Of a DNA stretch of 64,000 nt, positions 36,803 to 45,926 are shown one piece after another. The position numbers and the translations under genes are program-made. The stretch comes from WLWS01 sp965243105 (GTDB lineage Bacteria > Pseudomonadota > Gammaproteobacteria > Eutrophobiales > Eutrophobiaceae): positions 992,001-1,056,000 of the forward strand of contig CBDEUC010000003.1 in NCBI GenBank assembly GCA_965243105.1. The letters are read 5' to 3'. Positions within the stretch are counted from its first letter, which is position 1, and each line of letters begins with the position of its first letter. The notes under the pieces were generated by a model that ran no database searches, was not told the origin of the DNA, and was given only the letters and a program-made list of their open reading frames with translations.

Positions 36803-39800
36803 TCAGGCGACAGACTCGAGCCTGGGTTTCTCCTTCTCTTTTTTATCTTCAACCTCGGGCAGCAATACCGGCTGGTGTGCTCCCATGCGTAAAAAGCACG
36901 GCAGCAGGACCAGGGTAAACAGCGTGCTGACACACATGCCACCGACAATTACCGCGGCAAGACCGCGATAGATAACGCTACCTTCACCGGGTATCAGCAG
37001 CAGCGGCAGCATGCCAAAGATACTCGTCAATGTACTCATGAATATGGGCCTCAAGCGTAAACGAAGAGCCTGTTCCACCGCGTGGTGACGGTTCAGCCCT
37101 TCGCGCTCTGCGCTTCTTGTCTGGTGCACCAGCAGGATAGCGTTGTTGACCACCAGCCCAAGCAGGATAACAAAACCGATCATGGTAAGAAGATCCAGTG
37201 GCTGGAAGCTCACCAGGTTGAGCAGGTACATGGCAACCACGCCACCCACCGTGGCCAGTGGCATGGCCAGCACCACCAGCAGGCTGTCCTTCATGGAACG
37301 AAACAGCGCGCTCATCAGCAGGAAGAGAATCAACAGCGCCATGGCAAAGTTTTCACTCATGGTGCGTATGGCTTTCTTGAGATTATCCGCACTGCCACCG
37401 TAAAGAATACTGCCTTCCTGTGGCAGGGCCGCTTCGATCTTTGGCTGTACCTCGGCACGAATCGTGGAAATGGCTTTTTCCAGCGACATGGTTTCAGGTG
37501 GTGTCACGCCAAGGGTGATGGTGCGCTTGCGGTCCACGCGACGGATCTGATCCGGACCCACGGTACGGTCAATCTTTACCAGTTCAGCCAGTGGCACGAT
37601 ACCGGCACCCGGGGTAAACATCGGCATGGTGCCAAGCTCTTCCGGCGTCTCCCAGGTTTCCGCGCGCAGGATAATATCCATGCGTTTTACACCGTCAAAG
37701 TATTCGCCGACATAGAGCCCGTCACCCAGGGTTCGAATCACCGTACCCAGCTGCGCGCGGCTCCAGCCTTTTTCCATGATGCTGCGATCGTCAGGGATCA
37801 GTCTCAGTTCCGGCTCAGCCTGTTGCAGTCCCGGCTCCGGTCTTACCCTGGCTTCCGGCAGTGCCTCGTTCAACCAGCCCATGGCCTGCATAGCCACCTG
37901 CTCAAGCACTTTTGGATCGTTTGACTGGATGTGCACCGGTATGTCACGACCACCGCCAAAGCCACCAAAGAGATCTCCCTGGCCATTGTAGGAAACAAAG
38001 TCAGGTATATCCGAAGTGATCTCTTGATTGATAATCTCTTCCAGCTCTTTCACACGCGACTGGTCTTTTACCCGCACGCCCATGGTGCCACCACTTGGCC
38101 ACAGCAGGATGTAATAGTTTTTCAGGGCCGGTTCTTTCTCACCATTCATGTAGGGTTGCAGGCGTTCCTCGATCTTTTGCACCACGTCGACGTTGATGGT
38201 TTCCAGGTTGGTCGCCGGTGGCAACTGGAAGAAAGCATCAATGGCGTCACGCTTGACCGGTGGCAGGTAGTCCAGCTCCGGCATCAGCTTTATCGTGGTA
38301 ACAATAGGTATGGTCAGCAGTACCGCGATCAGCGCGTAGCGTTTCATGGGCGTGCTGGTAATCGCCATCACCTTGTTGGTAAGGAAGTTCCACGTCGCTG
38401 CATGCTTGTCTTCAAGCTTTATGTCACCCAGCCACTTGCTGGTGAGCAGCGGAATGACCGTGATCGCCGTGATAAGTGAAATACTTACCGCGATGGCAAT
38501 GGTCAGTGCAAGATCGCCAAACAATTGTCCTTCAACATCCTTCAGGAATACCACCGGGATAAAAATCGCCACCGTGGTCAGCGTCGATGCAAGCAGGGCT
38601 CCCCACACCTGGCTGGTGCCCTTTTGTGCACTATCAAAGGGACTCCTGCCCTGCTCGCGCAGGCGCACCACGTTTTCAAGCACCACGATTGCTGCATCAA
38701 GCACCATGCCAACGGCAAAGGCGAGACCGGCCAGGGAAATCACGTTGAGGGTACGGCCGGTAAGATGCAGCACCACGAAGGTACTCAATAGCGATACCGG
38801 TATTGCCAGCGCAATGATCAGCGTCGCGCGAAAGCGCCTGAGAAACCACCACAGCACGCCCACCGCCAGCAGCACCCCGATCAGTAGATTGCTGGTAACG
38901 AGGCCAATGGCGCGGTAAATAAACACCGAGGCGTCAAAGGACTGGATCATCACCAGGTTTCTTTCCTTCAGGGGCCCGGCATTGAGTTCTTCGATCACTT
39001 CCTTGACGCGGTTCAGCGTCGCAAGTGCGTTGGCCCCGTTCTCCCTGTCCACGCGAATACCAATGGCGGGATTACCATTCTGGGTCGCCAGGGATCGGCG
39101 ATCGGGTAACTGTACCTTTACTTCCGCAATATCCCCGAGGGTGATGGGTCGTCCATCGCGCCATTCAAGCAGCTGCTGGTGCAGGGATTCGGGGTCAAAG
39201 CGTCCAGCGTAGCGCAGGGTAAAACGACGTCGACCGATATCCACCTGACCGCCGGAAATGTTGTCGGCACGACCGATGGTCTGGATCACGTCGGTCATGG
39301 AGATACCCAGCTCCGCCGCGCGGTAGGGATCAAAGATGATCTGTACTTCCTCGGTTTCGCGGCCCGCTCCCTGCACGCCGGCACGGCTGACACCGGGCAC
39401 GGACTCAATCGCCGGACTGATAACATCGTCGACGTAGGAAATATAATCTGATACCGGGGTATCGTTGCCCGGTAGCACCTGCAGGAAGAACCATGACAGC
39501 GCCGGGGTACCGCCGTCCCAGCCACCGAGGTTAATTACAGGCTGATCCGCATCCCTCGGTAAAGGCGGCAGTCGATTCATGCGGCTGATCACCTCCACCA
39601 TGGTTTTCTGCATATCGGTTTCGATATCAAAGGTGAGGTTGATCCAGGCAAAGCCGGCGTTGGCGGTGGCTTCCATTTCCTTTACACCCGGCAGGCCCTG
39701 CAGTACCTCTTCAATGGGTTCAATGATTTCCGCTTCCATTTCACTGGGCGAGGCAGCACGCCAGCTTGTCTGGATATTTATTTTTGGATTTTCAACATCG

Positions 39801-39979
39801 GGAAACAGCTGGATGGGGAGTTTCAGCAGGCTGAAAGCGCCAAACACCAGCACAATGGCGAGCATTGCGGCGGCGGCGGCGGGATTGCGCAGGGCGTTCG
39901 TGGTCAGGCTCATCCAGCCTCCTTCAGCAGGCGTGGATCCTGATTCTAGCAGTTCAGGTGAATTGTTGCCTTTATCCAT
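36803..39979 (-). CDS. RND-family efflux transporter permease (AcrB-like)
   Basis: About 1058 aa from the ATG at 39979 (a TTG four codons earlier is possible). The protein has twelve membrane segments and two large periplasmic loops. Family features: LRNPAAAAAMLAIVLVFGAF (TM1), ALAIPVSLLSTFVVLHLTG, AGLAFAVGMVLDAAIVVLEN (TM4 acidic residues of the proton relay) and LLGLVVNNAILLVHQ (TM10). It exports drugs, lipids or other amphiphiles. It is followed by its adaptor, and preceded on the same strand by a LytTR two-component pair. Confidence 0.9.
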   Translation of the reverse strand: MDKGNNSPELLESGSTPAEGGWMSLTTNALRNPAAAAAMLAIVLVFGAFSLLKLPIQLFPDVENPKINIQTSWRAASPSEMEAEIIEPIEEVLQGLPGVKEMEATANAGFAWINLTFDIETDMQKTMVEVISRMNRLPPLPRDADQPVINLGGWDGGTPALSWFFLQVLPGNDTPVSDYISYVDDVISPAIESVPGVSRAGVQGAGRETEEVQIIFDPYRAAELGISMTDVIQTIGRADNISGGQVDIGRRRFTLRYAGRFDPESLHQQLLEWRDGRPITLGDIAEVKVQLPDRRSLATQNGNPAIGIRVDRENGANALATLNRVKEVIEELNAGPLKERNLVMIQSFDASVFIYRAIGLVTSNLLIGVLLAVGVLWWFLRRFRATLIIALAIPVSLLSTFVVLHLTGRTLNVISLAGLAFAVGMVLDAAIVVLENVVRLREQGRSPFDSAQKGTSQVWGALLASTLTTVAIFIPVVFLKDVEGQLFGDLALTIAIAVSISLITAITVIPLLTSKWLGDIKLEDKHAATWNFLTNKVMAITSTPMKRYALIAVLLTIPIVTTIKLMPELDYLPPVKRDAIDAFFQLPPATNLETINVDVVQKIEERLQPYMNGEKEPALKNYYILLWPSGGTMGVRVKDQSRVKELEEIINQEITSDIPDFVSYNGQGDLFGGFGGGRDIPVHIQSNDPKVLEQVAMQAMGWLNEALPEARVRPEPGLQQAEPELRLIPDDRSIMEKGWSRAQLGTVIRTLGDGLYVGEYFDGVKRMDIILRAETWETPEELGTMPMFTPGAGIVPLAELVKIDRTVGPDQIRRVDRKRTITLGVTPPETMSLEKAISTIRAEVQPKIEAALPQEGSILYGGSADNLKKAIRTMSENFAMALLILFLLMSALFRSMKDSLLVVLAMPLATVGGVVAMYLLNLVSFQPLDLLTMIGFVILLGLVVNNAILLVHQTRSAEREGLNRHHAVEQALRLRLRPIFMSTLTSIFGMLPLLLIPGEGSVIYRGLAAVIVGGMCVSTLFTLVLLPCFLRMGAHQPVLLPEVEDKKEKEKPRLESVA

Positions 39980-40095
39980 GTGCAGGCTCAATGGGTTAGC
40001 GGTGTAAAGCCTTTATATCACTGGCTTTAGATGAATGGAGACTGACTTGCGGTGAAACGACTGACCGCTGCGATAAGTGGTTCCGGGGACGGTTA

Positions 40096-40905
40096 TCAGC
40101 TAAAGAATCTCTCTATCTTCTTTTTATACGTGCGCGACATCTTGAGACGTTCGCCGCCCTTGAGAAAAAGATGAAACTCACCGTTAATATGGCTGCAGAT
40201 TTTCTCCACCCGTTCCAGGTTAACCAGCGTCGAGCGATGCACGCGCTGAAACAGTGCCGGGTCGAGCTGGGACTCCAGCTGCTTCATGGTGATGCGCATG
40301 ACGTGGATCTGATCCTTTGCATGCAGGCACATGTAGTCACCCGCGGCGTCCACCCACTCAATATCCTTTACCGGTAACAGGGTGATTTCACCGGAATCCT
40401 TGATGGCAATCTTGTCCGGGTACTCCGGTGGCATCTCGGCACCCTCTTCAAGCCACTTTTGCATCTCGCAGGGGGCCTGCCCGGTAATATCACCAATGAC
40501 CTTGAGCAGGCGCTGCTTGTCATTGGCATCGCTCTTCTGTGTCAGCTGTTCCCTTGCCCGTTGCAGGGCACGCTCCAGGTGCTCCTCGTCCACTGGCTTG
40601 AGAATGTAATCGATGGCGTGCACGTCAAAAGCCTTTACCGCGTACTGGTCAAAGGCCGTGGCAAATACCACCAGCGGCATGTCGTCACCCTGTAACTGGC
40701 GCACGACTTCAAAGCCGTCGACACCGGGCATCTGGATATCCAGGAAAACAAGATCCGGATCCAGCTCGGGAATGGCTTTCAGCGCTTCCCGGCCATTGGC
40801 ACATTCGCCAACAATGTTGACGTCTTCGTGCTTTTCAAGACGCAACTGCAGGCCGCGCCGGGCCAGTGCCTCGTCATCGACGATCAACGTGTTGATGGCA
40901 TTCAC
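40096..40905 (-). CDS. LytTR-family response regulator
   Basis: The receiver domain (LIVDDEALARRG; phospho-acceptor in LVFLDIQMPGVDG; TAFDQYAVKAFDVHAIDY) is followed by a LytTR DNA-binding domain (~150-269, with VHRSTLVNLERVEKI). It has 269 aa. The start overlaps the kinase stop by 4 bases. LytTR regulators bind paired direct repeats; I see no certain site in the 116 bases before the RND gene. Confidence 0.88.
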   Translation of the reverse strand: MNAINTLIVDDEALARRGLQLRLEKHEDVNIVGECANGREALKAIPELDPDLVFLDIQMPGVDGFEVVRQLQGDDMPLVVFATAFDQYAVKAFDVHAIDYILKPVDEEHLERALQRAREQLTQKSDANDKQRLLKVIGDITGQAPCEMQKWLEEGAEMPPEYPDKIAIKDSGEITLLPVKDIEWVDAAGDYMCLHAKDQIHVMRITMKQLESQLDPALFQRVHRSTLVNLERVEKICSHINGEFHLFLKGGERLKMSRTYKKKIERFFS

Positions 40906-41999
40906 GAGCTGCTTGCCTCGACTTCAAAAGGAATACGTATACTGATCTTGAGACCCTTTGGCTCTGCCTTGCTAAAGGAGCAGGCATGGTTGTCACCGTA
41001 AAGCTCCTGCAGGCGTTCCCGGGTATTGGTCAGGCCAACACCACTGCCGGCAGGCAGCTTGTTGCCTTCCAGTTCAATACCATCGCCATCATCACTGAGT
41101 TCCATTAGCAGGTCGTCTCCAAAAACCTTGGCATGTAGCTTGATGGTGCCACCGTTTTCGTTCTTTGCAATGGCGTACTTGATGGAATTTTCAATCAGCG
41201 GTTGCAGTAACATGCTGGGGATCAGCGCGGAACCGGCGTTCTCCTTTAACTGGAAGTCCAGCTTCAGCCGGTCTTCAAAGCGCACCTTTTCGATATTGAG
41301 ATAAAGCTCCATGGCCTCCACTTCCCTGGACAGGCTGATCTTCTGCATGGGATCAATATCCAGTGAGTAGCGCAGGAACTTGGACAGACCAGACACCATG
41401 TCATTGGCAACATCGTCCTTGCCCTCCATGATGAGGGTGGAAATGGCGTTGAGCGTGTTAAACAGGAAATGGGGATTGAGCTGGTAGCGCAGCATCTTTA
41501 ACTGCGACTGGTGAGCACTGCTGGCAATACGCAGGTTCTTTTCCTTTTCCTGTTGCATCTCCTGGAAAAACCGAATGCCGTAATACAGGCCGGTCCAGCT
41601 CAGCAGGATAAAGAATGAATAGGAGTACCAGTAAATGTATTCCGCAACCAGGTTTTCGATCTGCTTGTGGGTATAGAGCTGGAAAAACTCGTAAAACTTC
41701 CACGCCGCCCAGATGGCGGTGGCCCCCATCACAGCGCCGAGGCTGGACAGGAAACGCACCAGTGGTGGTTTATCCCAGACCTTGAGAAACACCTCGCGCA
41801 TGGCCATGGACAGTAACAGCCCGGTAATGGCGGCAATGGCCGTGTACGCGATATGCAGGCCATCATGCCTGTCCCACAGCAAGGCGCCGAGCATGATAAA
41901 AAACACGTAGCCCGACCAGCCAAGTGCCTGCAGGAACCAGTACAATCGACGTCGATTGTTGATGATCCTGAAAAACACGTTTGTAAATTCGTCGCTCAA
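40902..41999 (-). CDS. LytS/YehU-type sensor histidine kinase
   Basis: This 365-aa kinase has four to five N-terminal membrane helices and a His_kinase domain with the LytS-type motif LRYQLNPHFLFNTLNAIS (H in NPHFLFN), then an HATPase (LLQPLIENSIKYAI; GSGVGLTNTRERL). It is the partner of the following LytTR regulator (ATGA overlap). Confidence 0.87.
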   Translation of the reverse strand: MSDEFTNVFFRIINNRRRLYWFLQALGWSGYVFFIMLGALLWDRHDGLHIAYTAIAAITGLLLSMAMREVFLKVWDKPPLVRFLSSLGAVMGATAIWAAWKFYEFFQLYTHKQIENLVAEYIYWYSYSFFILLSWTGLYYGIRFFQEMQQEKEKNLRIASSAHQSQLKMLRYQLNPHFLFNTLNAISTLIMEGKDDVANDMVSGLSKFLRYSLDIDPMQKISLSREVEAMELYLNIEKVRFEDRLKLDFQLKENAGSALIPSMLLQPLIENSIKYAIAKNENGGTIKLHAKVFGDDLLMELSDDGDGIELEGNKLPAGSGVGLTNTRERLQELYGDNHACSFSKAEPKGLKISIRIPFEVEASSS

Positions 42000-42119
42000 G
42001 TGTACCTGCCGTTACCGTTAGTGTTGCTGCTCTATCTTATCATTAAAAAAAGCGCCGTCGCAGTGAGGGGCACCTTGACGGCACAAGTATGGGAGTCTTT
42101 GCTCTATCTACCTGCTGCT

Positions 42120-42389
42120 TCAGAGCCGCGTGAGCTTGTTGAGGCTGTCCCGTGAATAACTTTCCACGTCATCGATACCAAAGCCTTCAAGTTTCTTGCT
42201 CCTGCGTACCCTGGATTCATTCTCTTTGTCCCGCTCTGCCTCGGCATACACCGGGCACGGTGTTTTTTCTGTCGCCCTGCTGTTTCCCAGCTTTATGCTG
42301 CTAAAAGTGCCCTCATTGACCATGGCAAGCGAGGTACCGGAAAACGCAATCAAACTGCTCATTACGAGGGTTGTCACGACTGTCTTCAT
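42120..42389 (-). CDS. Small exported hypothetical protein, 89 aa
   Basis: A signal peptide (residues ~5-23, FSGTSLA|M) is followed by a highly charged segment (AEAERDKENESRVRRSKK). A single Cys remains. There is no family I recognise. A promoter-like TATAAT lies about 60 bases upstream, so this is likely a real monocistronic gene. Confidence 0.5.
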   Translation of the reverse strand: MKTVVTTLVMSSLIAFSGTSLAMVNEGTFSSIKLGNSRATEKTPCPVYAEAERDKENESRVRRSKKLEGFGIDDVESYSRDSLNKLTRL

Positions 42390-42447
42390 TGTCTTTCACT
42401 CCTTCTGTTTAAAACAGGTTCAGATGGGTGATTAGTTCAATGAGGTC

Positions 42448-42453
42448 ATTATA
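42448..42453 (-). promoter_or_regulatory. -10 box TATAAT upstream of the small exported protein
   Basis: A perfect minus-strand TATAAT about 60 bases before the 89-aa gene. The -35 (near CATGCT, 17-base spacer) is poor, so only the -10 is clear. Confidence 0.4.
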
Positions 42454-42543
42454 GGTAGGTGGCAAGCTTAAGCATGTCACTTCACCGCAGCAGGAAAGCG
42501 CTTTATCGCAAAACCCCGCGCCGAGGGCTTAATTCGTGAAGGC

Positions 42544-42939
42544 TCAGCCCGGCTTGTCTGAGATCAGGGCAATAACAGCCCCCTGGGGGTCCTTGATGAC
42601 ACAAAAGAGGATAGAGCCCATGCCTTTCGGCCCGTCCATCACCGTGCCGCCCAGTTCACGGCAGCGTTCAGCACTTTCATGCACGTCTTCCACACGCACG
42701 TACATCAGCCACTGGTTGGGCAGGGATGCATTGCCGCCGCGGGCATGGCAGATGCCGGCAATGGTGTCTCCACTGCCCGGCAGGTTCATGTTGAAGTCGT
42801 CGTAATCACCCATCGAGGCGGCGCTGTGCTCCCAGCCAACCACCCCCGCATAAAAATCGCGGATCTCTTCCGCGTTCTCCACGGTCAGATCACGCCATTC
42901 AATCGCGCCTATTTTCTTCTTGCTTTCCTCGCCTGCCAT
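42544..42939 (-). CDS. VOC-family (glyoxalase-like) protein
   Basis: This 131-aa protein has a single vicinal-oxygen-chelate domain of the type FYAGVVGWEHS...DYDDFNMNLPGSG...WLMYVRVEDV. The substrate is unknown; this subgroup is often annotated as a glyoxalase/bleomycin-resistance relative. Small minus-strand genes continue from here to 58 kb. Confidence 0.78.
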   Translation of the reverse strand: MAGEESKKKIGAIEWRDLTVENAEEIRDFYAGVVGWEHSAASMGDYDDFNMNLPGSGDTIAGICHARGGNASLPNQWLMYVRVEDVHESAERCRELGGTVMDGPKGMGSILFCVIKDPQGAVIALISDKPG

Positions 42940-42962
42940 TGTGCTCCCCTTGCCTGTGCCTG

Positions 42963-43451
42963 CTAATTTTTCGTGTACCTGCCATCAAAAGCCGTCTCCC
43001 ATTCACCCTTGTCATTGACGACTTCCCAGTGCTGGCGCACGCTGCCATCGTCATTGGGGGTCCAGCTTATGCGGTGTCTTGTCTTTTTTCCTTTCTCACC
43101 GGTGGTTTCACCTTCCATCACCATGCTGCCCTCTTTCATGCCGCCCTCGAGCAACAGTAGCGTGCCGGTATTATCCACCCAGGTCTGGTGCCAGACGCCA
43201 CGGCCCGCATCATAGCTATTGAGGCTTTCTCCGCTGAAGCCGCGCCCGGTAATATAGTGCTCGTGTAGCACGCAGCCACCGTACTGGCTGATGATATGGT
43301 TAGTGCCGGCAAACTTGCCCTCGGGTGTGGTCACGCGCCAGTCACCCAGCCAGAAATCAAAGGCGCGGTGGGCATCACTGTCGCAGGGCGCGGCGATGCT
43401 GAAGCGCGACAGGACCAGTAACATAATAAGAAGGCACGATCGTGGGTACAT
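42963..43451 (-). CDS. Exported conserved protein with FDFWLGDW motif, ~162 aa
   Basis: The start at 43451 gives a signal peptide (LLIMLLVLSRFSIAA|P). A longer frame to 43661 overlaps the upstream gene and is rejected. FDFWLGDWRVT and later YDAGRGVWHQTWVD mark a conserved beta-rich domain seen in DUF1579-like proteins, perhaps lipocalin-like. Function unknown. Confidence 0.65.
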   Translation of the reverse strand: MYPRSCLLIMLLVLSRFSIAAPCDSDAHRAFDFWLGDWRVTTPEGKFAGTNHIISQYGGCVLHEHYITGRGFSGESLNSYDAGRGVWHQTWVDNTGTLLLLEGGMKEGSMVMEGETTGEKGKKTRHRISWTPNDDGSVRQHWEVVNDKGEWETAFDGRYTKN

Positions 43452-43452
43452 G

Positions 43453-43707
43453 TTAGCTCTCCCGTTGCTGTGCGTGGCAGGAATCACTGACAACACGCGT
43501 GGTGGAAGCAGGATACTTTTGCAGGAGTTCGTTTGAACGGGTCGGGCGGGCAACAAGCGGGCCGCCGCAGTTGGGACAGGTAAAGTTGAGCGTGTTCTCA
43601 GAACAGTCCGCGCAAAAAGTGCACTCAAAGGAGCAAATAAATGCGCCATCTTCACTGGCACCTAGATCCCTGTCACAGCATTCGCAATTTGGTTTTAGTT
43701 CCAGCAT
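43453..43707 (-). CDS. DUF1272 zinc-ribbon-like protein
   Basis: The 84 residues are dense in Cys pairs: CECCDRDLG, CSFECTFCADC and CPNCGGPLV, the DUF1272 pattern, probably binding zinc. One base separates it from the next gene. It is small and presumably cytoplasmic. Confidence 0.8.
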   Translation of the reverse strand: MLELKPNCECCDRDLGASEDGAFICSFECTFCADCSENTLNFTCPNCGGPLVARPTRSNELLQKYPASTTRVVSDSCHAQQRES

Positions 43708-43723
43708 TGGCGTCTCCTCACAA

Positions 43724-44155
43724 TCAACTGGTCTTTACCGGCAGGTCCATGACATTCTGGCTCTTTACATTCACAAAGCCAAGTGCCTTGTAAAACACCG
43801 GGGCCTCCTGGCGCAGTTCATTGGTCCTGACGCGAAGCTTCGCTAGACCCTGCTGCTGCGTCCAGCCGCGCGCCGCTTCAACCAGCGCTGCACCCGCTCC
43901 CTGCCGACGCTGCGTACTGTCCACCACCATCGCCGCGATTTCCGCAAAGGGTGTCGAGCCAAGACGATGTATGTGAAAAACATGCAGCCAGCCGACCACG
44001 CGCTCTTCCACCGTATAGACAAACACTGTCGCATCACTTGAAGAAAGAATTTTCCCAAGCCCGGCTTGCACGAGCCCAGTATCCCCAGGGCCATGCTCAA
44101 GCTGCAGCGCCAGCTCGGCAATGACCGCGGCATCCTGCACTACCGCGCTACGCAC
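43724..44155 (-). CDS. GNAT-family N-acetyltransferase
   Basis: This 143-aa protein has the acetyl-CoA binding motif A region VDSTQRRQGAGAALVEAA and a C-terminal FYKALGFVNVKS. It begins with GTG with no strong ribosome-binding site, so the start may be slightly off. Substrate unknown. One of five GNAT genes in the 42-56 kb run. Confidence 0.78.
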   Translation of the reverse strand: MRSAVVQDAAVIAELALQLEHGPGDTGLVQAGLGKILSSSDATVFVYTVEERVVGWLHVFHIHRLGSTPFAEIAAMVVDSTQRRQGAGAALVEAARGWTQQQGLAKLRVRTNELRQEAPVFYKALGFVNVKSQNVMDLPVKTS

Positions 44156-44178
44156 ACCCGTGTTGCTGGAGTGAGTAT

Positions 44179-44832
44179 CTATACCTGCCCCACCTCTTCA
44201 CAGTCGATGATTTCCTTTTCAGCCCTTGCATGCTCAAGCCAGAGCTTCATCGATGCATGTTCAAGCATGCTTTCCATGTACTGGTTGGCATAGCCCGATA
44301 CAGCTACGCCGTAAGTCATGAAGCGCATCACCACCGGCGCATACATGCAGTCGGCAATACTGATCTGGCCGAACAGGAAGGGCCCGGCCTCGCTGTTTTG
44401 CTCGCGCGCTTCGTTCCATAACTGGTTAACACGCTCGATATCCCTGCGCAGACTATCCGCTTGTTCAACACGTCGCCCGCTGGCACGGCAGTTCATCGGC
44501 ATGGATTCGCGCAGGCTGAAAAACCCCGAGTGCATTTCCGCCGAGATACTCCGTGCCGTGGCGCGCTGGTTGAGATCCGCCGGCCAGCCTCGACCATCAA
44601 GGTAGCGCTCGGATACGTATTCGCAAATGGCGAGGGAGTCCCAGTTAAGCTGGTTGCCATCGATTAACACCGGCACCTTTGCGGTGGGCGAGTACTTCGC
44701 AAGCTCCGTCTTGGTGTTTTCCTGGTCCAGCGGCACACGTATTGTTTCAAATTCCAGATCAAAGGCACTCAGCATGAGCCAGGCGCGCAACGACCAGGAA
44801 GAATAATTGTAGTTACCGATAACCAGCTTCAT
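44179..44832 (-). CDS. Glutathione S-transferase family protein
   Basis: The 217 residues have an N-terminal thioredoxin-like domain with NYNYSSWSLRAWLM and TAKVPVLIDGNQLNWDSLAI (cis-Pro and glutathione contact) and a helical C-terminal domain. The Ser of SSWS may be the catalytic residue. The start overlaps the stop of the upstream GNAT gene by 4 bases. Confidence 0.84.
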   Translation of the reverse strand: MKLVIGNYNYSSWSLRAWLMLSAFDLEFETIRVPLDQENTKTELAKYSPTAKVPVLIDGNQLNWDSLAICEYVSERYLDGRGWPADLNQRATARSISAEMHSGFFSLRESMPMNCRASGRRVEQADSLRRDIERVNQLWNEAREQNSEAGPFLFGQISIADCMYAPVVMRFMTYGVAVSGYANQYMESMLEHASMKLWLEHARAEKEIIDCEEVGQV

Positions 44833-45299
44833 GATTCACTATCTTCAATAACATAGCCTTCATGCTCGATCAGCCTCTTGCTCAGCACACTCACTTCCTC
44901 TTCTTTAAAACCCAGTGCGCGGTAGGTATCCACCACGCGCCGGTTGGACTTTCTCACCATCAACTCCAGCTTTGCACACCCCAGCGCAGCGAGGCTGCTT
45001 TCTGCCTTTGCCAGCAGGTGCCGGGCAATACTCTGGTTGCGATGGGTTTTCTCCACCGCCATGTAATACACCCAGCCACGGTGACCGTCAAAGCCGGCCA
45101 TGCAGGTGCCCACCAGCTTCTCTTCCAGCAGTGCCACGAAAAATAATTCGGGCGAATCCTGCATCTTGCTTTCAATATCCGTGTAGGGATTATTCCACGG
45201 TACCAGCAGGCCGCAGTCTTTCCACAGCGCGATCACCGCATCAAGATCGTTCTGCTGGTAGGTTCTCACTGCCAGCATGCTTTCGTTTACCTTGTCCAC
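44829..45299 (-). CDS. GNAT-family acetyltransferase (YpeA-like)
   Basis: The 156 residues include acetyl-CoA motif A as VEKTHRNQSIARHLLAKAE and the C-terminal YRALGFKEEEVSVLSKRL, which matches the YpeA group. It is encoded tightly between two GST genes (2 bases upstream, 4-base overlap downstream), so the three form a small operon. Confidence 0.8.
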   Translation of the reverse strand: MDKVNESMLAVRTYQQNDLDAVIALWKDCGLLVPWNNPYTDIESKMQDSPELFFVALLEEKLVGTCMAGFDGHRGWVYYMAVEKTHRNQSIARHLLAKAESSLAALGCAKLELMVRKSNRRVVDTYRALGFKEEEVSVLSKRLIEHEGYVIEDSES

Positions 45300-45301
45300 T
45301 A

Positions 45302-45895
45302 TTACATCGCCTCAAAACCGGGCTGCTGCGTGATCCTGTCAATCCAGGCCTGCACCGCCGGATAAGCGGCAAGATCAAAACCACCCTCGTGCGCCACGTG
45401 GGTATAGGCAAACAGCGAGATGTCGGCCACGCTCATGTTTTCGCCGCAGATAAACCCGGATTCCCTGAGCTGCTCTTCCATGATGGACAGGGCACGTTCA
45501 CCGCCGGCCTGCTTTGCCTCGTATTCCGCGCGGCGCTCTTGCGGCAGGCCCAGGTACTTCGCAATAAATCGAGCCACGGCGATGTAGGGTTCGTGACTGT
45601 ACTGTTCAAAGAACTGCCACTGTAGCACACGCGCCTGTTCAAAGGGATCGGCGGGGTAAAGCTCGCTACCCATGGCAAGGTAGTTGATGATGGCATTGGA
45701 TTCTGAAAGACAGCGACCGTCGTCCAGCTGCAGCAGCGGAATCTTGCCGTTGGGATTAAGTGCGAGGAAGTCCGCGGTTTGCGTATCACCGGCGAGGATA
45801 TCGATAGCAACAAATTCGTATTCAAGGCCAAGCAGGGAAGCTGCGAGGATTACCTTGTAGCAATTGCCGGATGCGCGGTCGCCGTAGAGTTTCAT
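45302..45895 (-). CDS. Glutathione S-transferase family protein
   Basis: The 197 residues carry YGDRASGNCYKVILAASLLG, then NPNGKIPLLQLDDGRCLSESNAI (cis-Pro and ES motifs), and a C-terminal helical domain with MSVADISLFAYTHVA. It is distinct in sequence from the other GST 500 bases away. Substrate unknown. Confidence 0.85.
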   Translation of the reverse strand: MKLYGDRASGNCYKVILAASLLGLEYEFVAIDILAGDTQTADFLALNPNGKIPLLQLDDGRCLSESNAIINYLAMGSELYPADPFEQARVLQWQFFEQYSHEPYIAVARFIAKYLGLPQERRAEYEAKQAGGERALSIMEEQLRESGFICGENMSVADISLFAYTHVAHEGGFDLAAYPAVQAWIDRITQQPGFEAM

Positions 45896-45926
45896 GGTTT
45901 GTTTTTTTGTTATTGATATACCCTGC

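Noticed and set aside
35710..36948. Longer adaptor gene start at 36948
   Set aside because: The extra 59 residues are Cys/Arg-rich with no signal peptide and overlap the pump gene. MKHMKSYY at 36771 gives a proper signal peptide.
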